NCBI GenBank assembly: GCA_036660495.1
Contig: JAVXAN010000033.1
Coordinates: forward strand, 1 to 7,886
Direction: 5' to 3'
Source: JAVXAN01 sp036660495
GTDB taxonomy: Bacteria; Bacillota_I; Bacilli_A; RF39; UBA660
DNA length: 7,886 nt
A program made the position numbers and the translations under genes. The notes under the pieces were generated by a model. That model did not search any database, was not told the origin of the DNA, and worked only from the letters and a program-made list of their open reading frames with translations. This document shows positions 5,660-7,886 of the stretch, piece by piece; position 1 is the stretch's first letter, and every line of letters begins with the position of its first letter.

Positions 5660-7399
5660 CTATTGTGATATTGATCCAGTACCTAATAAATATTTTTGAA
5701 TTAATAATAAATCTTTAATTGTAATTGCACCATCCTTACTTACATCAGCTGCCTTTTCATAAGCTCCTGATAAGTTTTGTGCACCTAATAGTTTCTTTTG
5801 AACTAACAATAAATCTTTAATTCCAATCATTCCGTCTCCTGCTATATCTCCATAAATAACAGAAATATACTGAGCGTTATCAACAGTAATAATATCTCCA
5901 GTTGCAATGCTGCCACTTGTCTTTGAATTCCAAGCACTATTTAAAATACCAGCACTTGCTCCAGCATTTACTAAAGCTTGTTTAACTGTTGATATATCAG
6001 TTGCATACCTAATTCCTGTTAAATATCCAGTTGCTAACGAATAACCAGCACTAGCTACTTTTACTGAAGGAGTAATTGTTCCTGGATTTTCACCAGGATC
6101 ACTTGAACCACCAATTGTATCGTTTCTAGCTACTTTATAGGCAGTATCAGTCATCGTTCTATATACTGGAATAGTAAATACGTAAGCGTTATCTATTGCA
6201 CCTTTATCTGAATATGAATTATAAATTGATTTAGCCTCACTTCTCGGTGCCATTATGTTAGTCATATACTGATGAGTATACGTGTTATATTGTCGATCTT
6301 TTGATACGTTATACTTTTGAAAATACAAAGTATCTTGTCCTTTTTTTATATACTTATCACCAAGAAATTTTGCTCCCCCAGTAATTGATTTTTGAACAGA
6401 ATCCCAACCAACTGATTTAGCATATTGTAATCCTTTTATGTAATTATCTACTCCACTTGTTGCTCCAATGTTAAAAAAGTTATAATATCCTTCGTATCCA
6501 GGAGTTGTTCCGCTTGCTGCTGAGCCCATTGTTGAACCCATTTCTTGCTTAGCTCTTGCTGCTAGTAAAGTAGCACTTACGTTTTCTTTTGCAGCAGCTT
6601 GAATAAAAGCACTCGTATATGTTCTATCAACTCCGTTTTCTTTAAACGTACCGTTCATAAAAGTATCACTTAAAATCGCAGCAACTAAAGATTCACTTTG
6701 CGTCGCGTCATAGCTAAGTTTTTCAAACATGAATACCGTATTACCACTTAAAAAGTTTCTAGGATCCATATAATATGCAACAGCATCATAACAAGGAGCA
6801 TACCACGAAGTACCATCAACTATATGACCATTTGGATATATTGAATTAATAAAGAATAGTGATGGGTACAAATTGCTAACCGCGCTTGTTCCAATCGAAC
6901 TTTCAGCAGTAACTGAATCATTCCAAGAAAGATTATTATTATCTGCTTTAAACACCCAATTTGGATGAAGTGCATGTAAACGTCTTAAGTATGGTTTATA
7001 GCTTTCAGGAAAATTTTGTAAGTTTAATAATTCTTCAAAAGCTGCATCATCATTATAAGACCTAACTTTTATTTTTACACAGTTATCCCATACATATCCA
7101 GTATATTCTTTAGCAGCGTAATCAAACTTAACCCCATACCAAGTTTCCATTGAACTATTAACAGGACCTATTTTAGTGTTTATATATTCTAATTCGGTAT
7201 TATTATAAACCCTAACATCATCCGTTCCAGACTTAATAATTGGATAATTAGTTCCAGGCCCACTTCTTACTTTACAAGTTTTATTAGCCGTATAAAAAGT
7301 TTCCTCTCGGGCTTGAAGAGTTGGCATATCTAAAAAAGGTAATAAAAATACCATGCTTATTATAAATAAGGGTGAACATTTTTTTACAAACCTTCCCAT
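5660..7399 (-). CDS. Secreted glucosaminidase-type peptidoglycan hydrolase with C-terminal dockerin
   Basis: The 579-residue exported enzyme is predicted to cleave the beta-1,4 bond after GlcNAc in peptidoglycan (Glucosaminidase/LytG-type family). Domains from the chosen start: signal peptide (1 to about 30, ending TLQA); bacterial SH3 (about 33-112, with CKVRSGPGTNYPII); a conserved region of this autolysin family (about 120-250, with AVAYYMDPRNFL); glucosaminidase domain (about 260-400, likely catalytic Glu286 in AKQEMGS, then GYYNFFNIGA); Gly/Pro/Ser linker (about 429-445); small X-like module (446-515); type I dockerin (516-573) with two Ca-loop repeats (Asp518 to Asp529, Asp552 to Asp563). 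The ATG at 7399 has AGGAGTT (7412-7406) 6 bases upstream and yields a clean signal peptide. The longer frame starting at 7474 would begin upstream of the -10 box (7427-7422) and prefix a poor leader. It is first in the operon with the cohesin-like membrane protein. Confidence 0.88.
   Translation of the reverse strand: MGRFVKKCSPLFIISMVFLLPFLDMPTLQAREETFYTANKTCKVRSGPGTNYPIIKSGTDDVRVYNNTELEYINTKIGPVNSSMETWYGVKFDYAAKEYTGYVWDNCVKIKVRSYNDDAAFEELLNLQNFPESYKPYLRRLHALHPNWVFKADNNNLSWNDSVTAESSIGTSAVSNLYPSLFFINSIYPNGHIVDGTSWYAPCYDAVAYYMDPRNFLSGNTVFMFEKLSYDATQSESLVAAILSDTFMNGTFKENGVDRTYTSAFIQAAAKENVSATLLAARAKQEMGSTMGSAASGTTPGYEGYYNFFNIGATSGVDNYIKGLQYAKSVGWDSVQKSITGGAKFLGDKYIKKGQDTLYFQKYNVSKDRQYNTYTHQYMTNIMAPRSEAKSIYNSYSDKGAIDNAYVFTIPVYRTMTDTAYKVARNDTIGGSSDPGENPGTITPSVKVASAGYSLATGYLTGIRYATDISTVKQALVNAGASAGILNSAWNSKTSGSIATGDIITVDNAQYISVIYGDIAGDGMIGIKDLLLVQKKLLGAQNLSGAYEKAADVSKDGAITIKDLLLIQKYLLGTGSISQ
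5681..5854 (-). other. dockerin module of the hydrolase
   Basis: Two tandem 22-24 residue repeats, GDIAGDGMIGIKDLLLVQ and ADVSKDGAITIKDLLLIQ, have the EF-hand-like pattern D1-x-x3-x-D5-G6-x-I8-x3-D12 followed by a Leu-rich helix ending in LLG. The residues at loop positions 10-11, which commonly set cohesin specificity, are Ile-Lys in both repeats, giving the symmetric two-faced arrangement known for type I dockerins. Position 3 of loop 1 is Ala in place of the usual Asn/Asp. Confidence 0.88.
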
Positions 7400-7405
7400 A
7401 CTACC

Positions 7406-7427
7406 AACTCCTATCATAGGTATTATA
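7406..7427 (-). promoter_or_regulatory. extended -10 promoter and ribosome site of the hydrolase-cohesin operon
   Basis: On the minus strand TGATATAAT (7430-7422) is a perfect extended -10 element (TGn before TATAAT). No good -35 stands 16-18 bases upstream, which is common for extended -10 promoters. The predicted start near 7415 leaves a leader of about 16 bases carrying AGGAGTT (7412-7406). This fixes the hydrolase start at 7399. Confidence 0.7.
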
Positions 7428-7471
7428 TCATAAAACAAAGATGCGTTTTGTCTTTTATATAACAATACTAT

Positions 7472-7495
7472 CAATATTTGTAAAATATTGTAAAA
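7472..7495. promoter_or_regulatory. candidate operator: inverted and direct repeats in the divergent region
   Basis: CAATATTT (7472-7479) and AAATATTG (7483-7490) form a perfect 8-bp inverted repeat with a 3-base centre. Overlapping it, TTGTAAAA occurs twice with a 10-base period (7478-7485 and 7488-7495). The TGTAAA-N4-TGTAAA layout resembles the WalR (YycF) box TGTWAH-N5-TGTWAH that controls wall hydrolases in Firmicutes, but with a spacer one base short. It lies about 60-80 bases upstream of the hydrolase start point, in the 217-base divergent gap. The rest of that gap (7496-7560) shows nothing recognisable. Confidence 0.4.
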
Positions 7496-7564
7496 CTTTT
7501 ATTATAGTCTTTTATCCTACTGTACATACTAATAACAAATAGTTTATGATGGTAAAGAGATTAA

Positions 7565-7593
7565 TTGTTTTTTGTATTATTTTGTTGTATAAT
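7565..7593 (+). promoter_or_regulatory. sigma-A promoter of the divergent membrane-protein gene
   Basis: TTGTTT (7565-7570) and TATAAT (7588-7593) are separated by exactly 17 bases. The predicted start near 7600 gives a leader of about 17 bases holding the AAAGGGGTGG ribosome site (7603-7612). Confidence 0.7.
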
Positions 7594-7616
7594 TAAAACG
7601 CTAAAGGGGTGGTAAA

Positions 7617-7886
7617 TTGGCAAAAGAGAAAAAAAAGAAACTAAAAAAAATGGTGCTTATTATTATGCCATTGTTAATTTTATATTATTTATCAAGTGGA
7701 TATTTTGTAAACGAAATATACTACTATAGTTCTTCTAAAAGTATAACTTCGCTTTTTGTATATGGATTAATTATTTTTACATCCCTGCTTGTTGTAATAT
7801 TTACAATATGGGGATTCATCTTAATTAAGAAAAACAAGTTTAAAAAATGCTTATGGTTTTTATTTTTAATAATATCAATAATTATG
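7617..7886 (+). CDS. Unidentified multi-pass membrane protein, 5' part only (runs off the window)
   Basis: An open frame of 90 codons reaches the window edge without a stop. It begins at TTG (7617), 4 bases after a strong AAAGGGGTGG ribosome site and behind a 17-spaced promoter. The next ATG (7650) has no ribosome site, so the TTG is preferred. The N-terminus is very basic (AKEKKKKLKK), followed by three hydrophobic segments at about residues 12-25, 42-62 and 72-90, with an exposed Tyr/Ser-rich loop at about 26-41 (NEIYYYSSSKS). The family is not recognised. In this wall-glycan setting a LytR-CpsA-Psr ligase with a multi-helix N-terminus, or another envelope protein, would be plausible, but nothing visible proves either. 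It is divergent from the hydrolase operon and could share its control region. Confidence 0.7.
   Translation, partial: MAKEKKKKLKKMVLIIMPLLILYYLSSGYFVNEIYYYSSSKSITSLFVYGLIIFTSLLVVIFTIWGFILIKKNKFKKCLWFLFLIISIIM

Noticed and set aside
4140..7399. Cellulosome for polysaccharide breakdown
   Set aside because: Only one cohesin-like domain is present, there is no carbohydrate-binding module or plant-polysaccharide enzyme, and the dockerin-bearing enzyme is a peptidoglycan hydrolase.
7496..7564. Small gene or RNA in the divergent gap
   Set aside because: No ribosome site with a frame, no stable hairpin and no known riboswitch pattern could be seen.
1..7886. Mycoplasma-type genetic code (TGA as Trp)
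   Set aside because: Trp is encoded by TGG in the genes read, no in-frame TGA was needed, and the Alg13-like gene ends at TGA at the expected family length.

Overview
The window is AT-rich (A/T-heavy codons throughout, poly-A/T intergenic stretches) and looks like a low-GC Gram-positive, most probably a member of Bacilli/Erysipelotrichia or an uncultured RF39-like relative. Shine-Dalgarno sites are strong (AGGAGG, AAGGGGTGG), promoters are consensus sigma-A type, and gene order is compact. TGG is used for Trp and one gene ends in TGA, so the standard bacterial code fits better than the Mycoplasma code. No rRNA, tRNA, CRISPR array or insertion sequence was seen. Taxonomy here is inferred from composition and gene families only.

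All complete genes lie on the minus strand, so transcription reads from right to left. (A) At 7399-5660 and 5651-4140 there is a two-gene operon. The first gene encodes a secreted glucosaminidase-type peptidoglycan hydrolase (signal peptide, SH3b, glucosaminidase, X-like module, C-terminal dockerin). The second encodes a membrane-anchored protein with a cohesin-like domain, a cadherin-like beta-sandwich, a duplicated uncharacterised region, one transmembrane helix and a basic cytoplasmic tail. An intrinsic terminator is fused to the second gene's stop codon (4115-4141). (B) At 4084-3135 there is an Alg14-like/Alg13-like pair, the two halves of one lipid-linked glycosyltransferase, joined by a TAATG overlap. 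(C) At 3064-1030 there is a GT4 and a GT2 (GtrB/DPM1-like) glycosyltransferase pair behind a near-perfect sigma-A promoter, ending in a terminator at 1006-1035. (D) At 941-1 there is a TagO/WecA-family polyprenyl-phosphate sugar-1-phosphate transferase, cut by the window edge. (E) On the plus strand at 7617-7886 is the beginning of an unidentified multi-pass membrane protein, divergent from operon A and running off the right edge.

Taken together this is a cell-envelope locus. TagO/WecA would load the first sugar phosphate onto undecaprenyl phosphate, the Alg13/14 pair and the GT4 enzyme would extend the glycan on the cytoplasmic face, and the GT2 enzyme would make a polyprenyl-phosphate sugar for outside-face decoration. 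The hydrolase would cut peptidoglycan outside the membrane. The most interesting point is that the hydrolase carries a dockerin and its operon partner a membrane-tethered cohesin-like domain. This suggests a minimal non-cellulosomal cohesin-dockerin system that docks an autolysin at the cell surface. Two gene starts were moved inward from the longest open frame (hydrolase to 7399, Alg13-like protein to 3614) on ribosome-site, promoter and family-alignment grounds.
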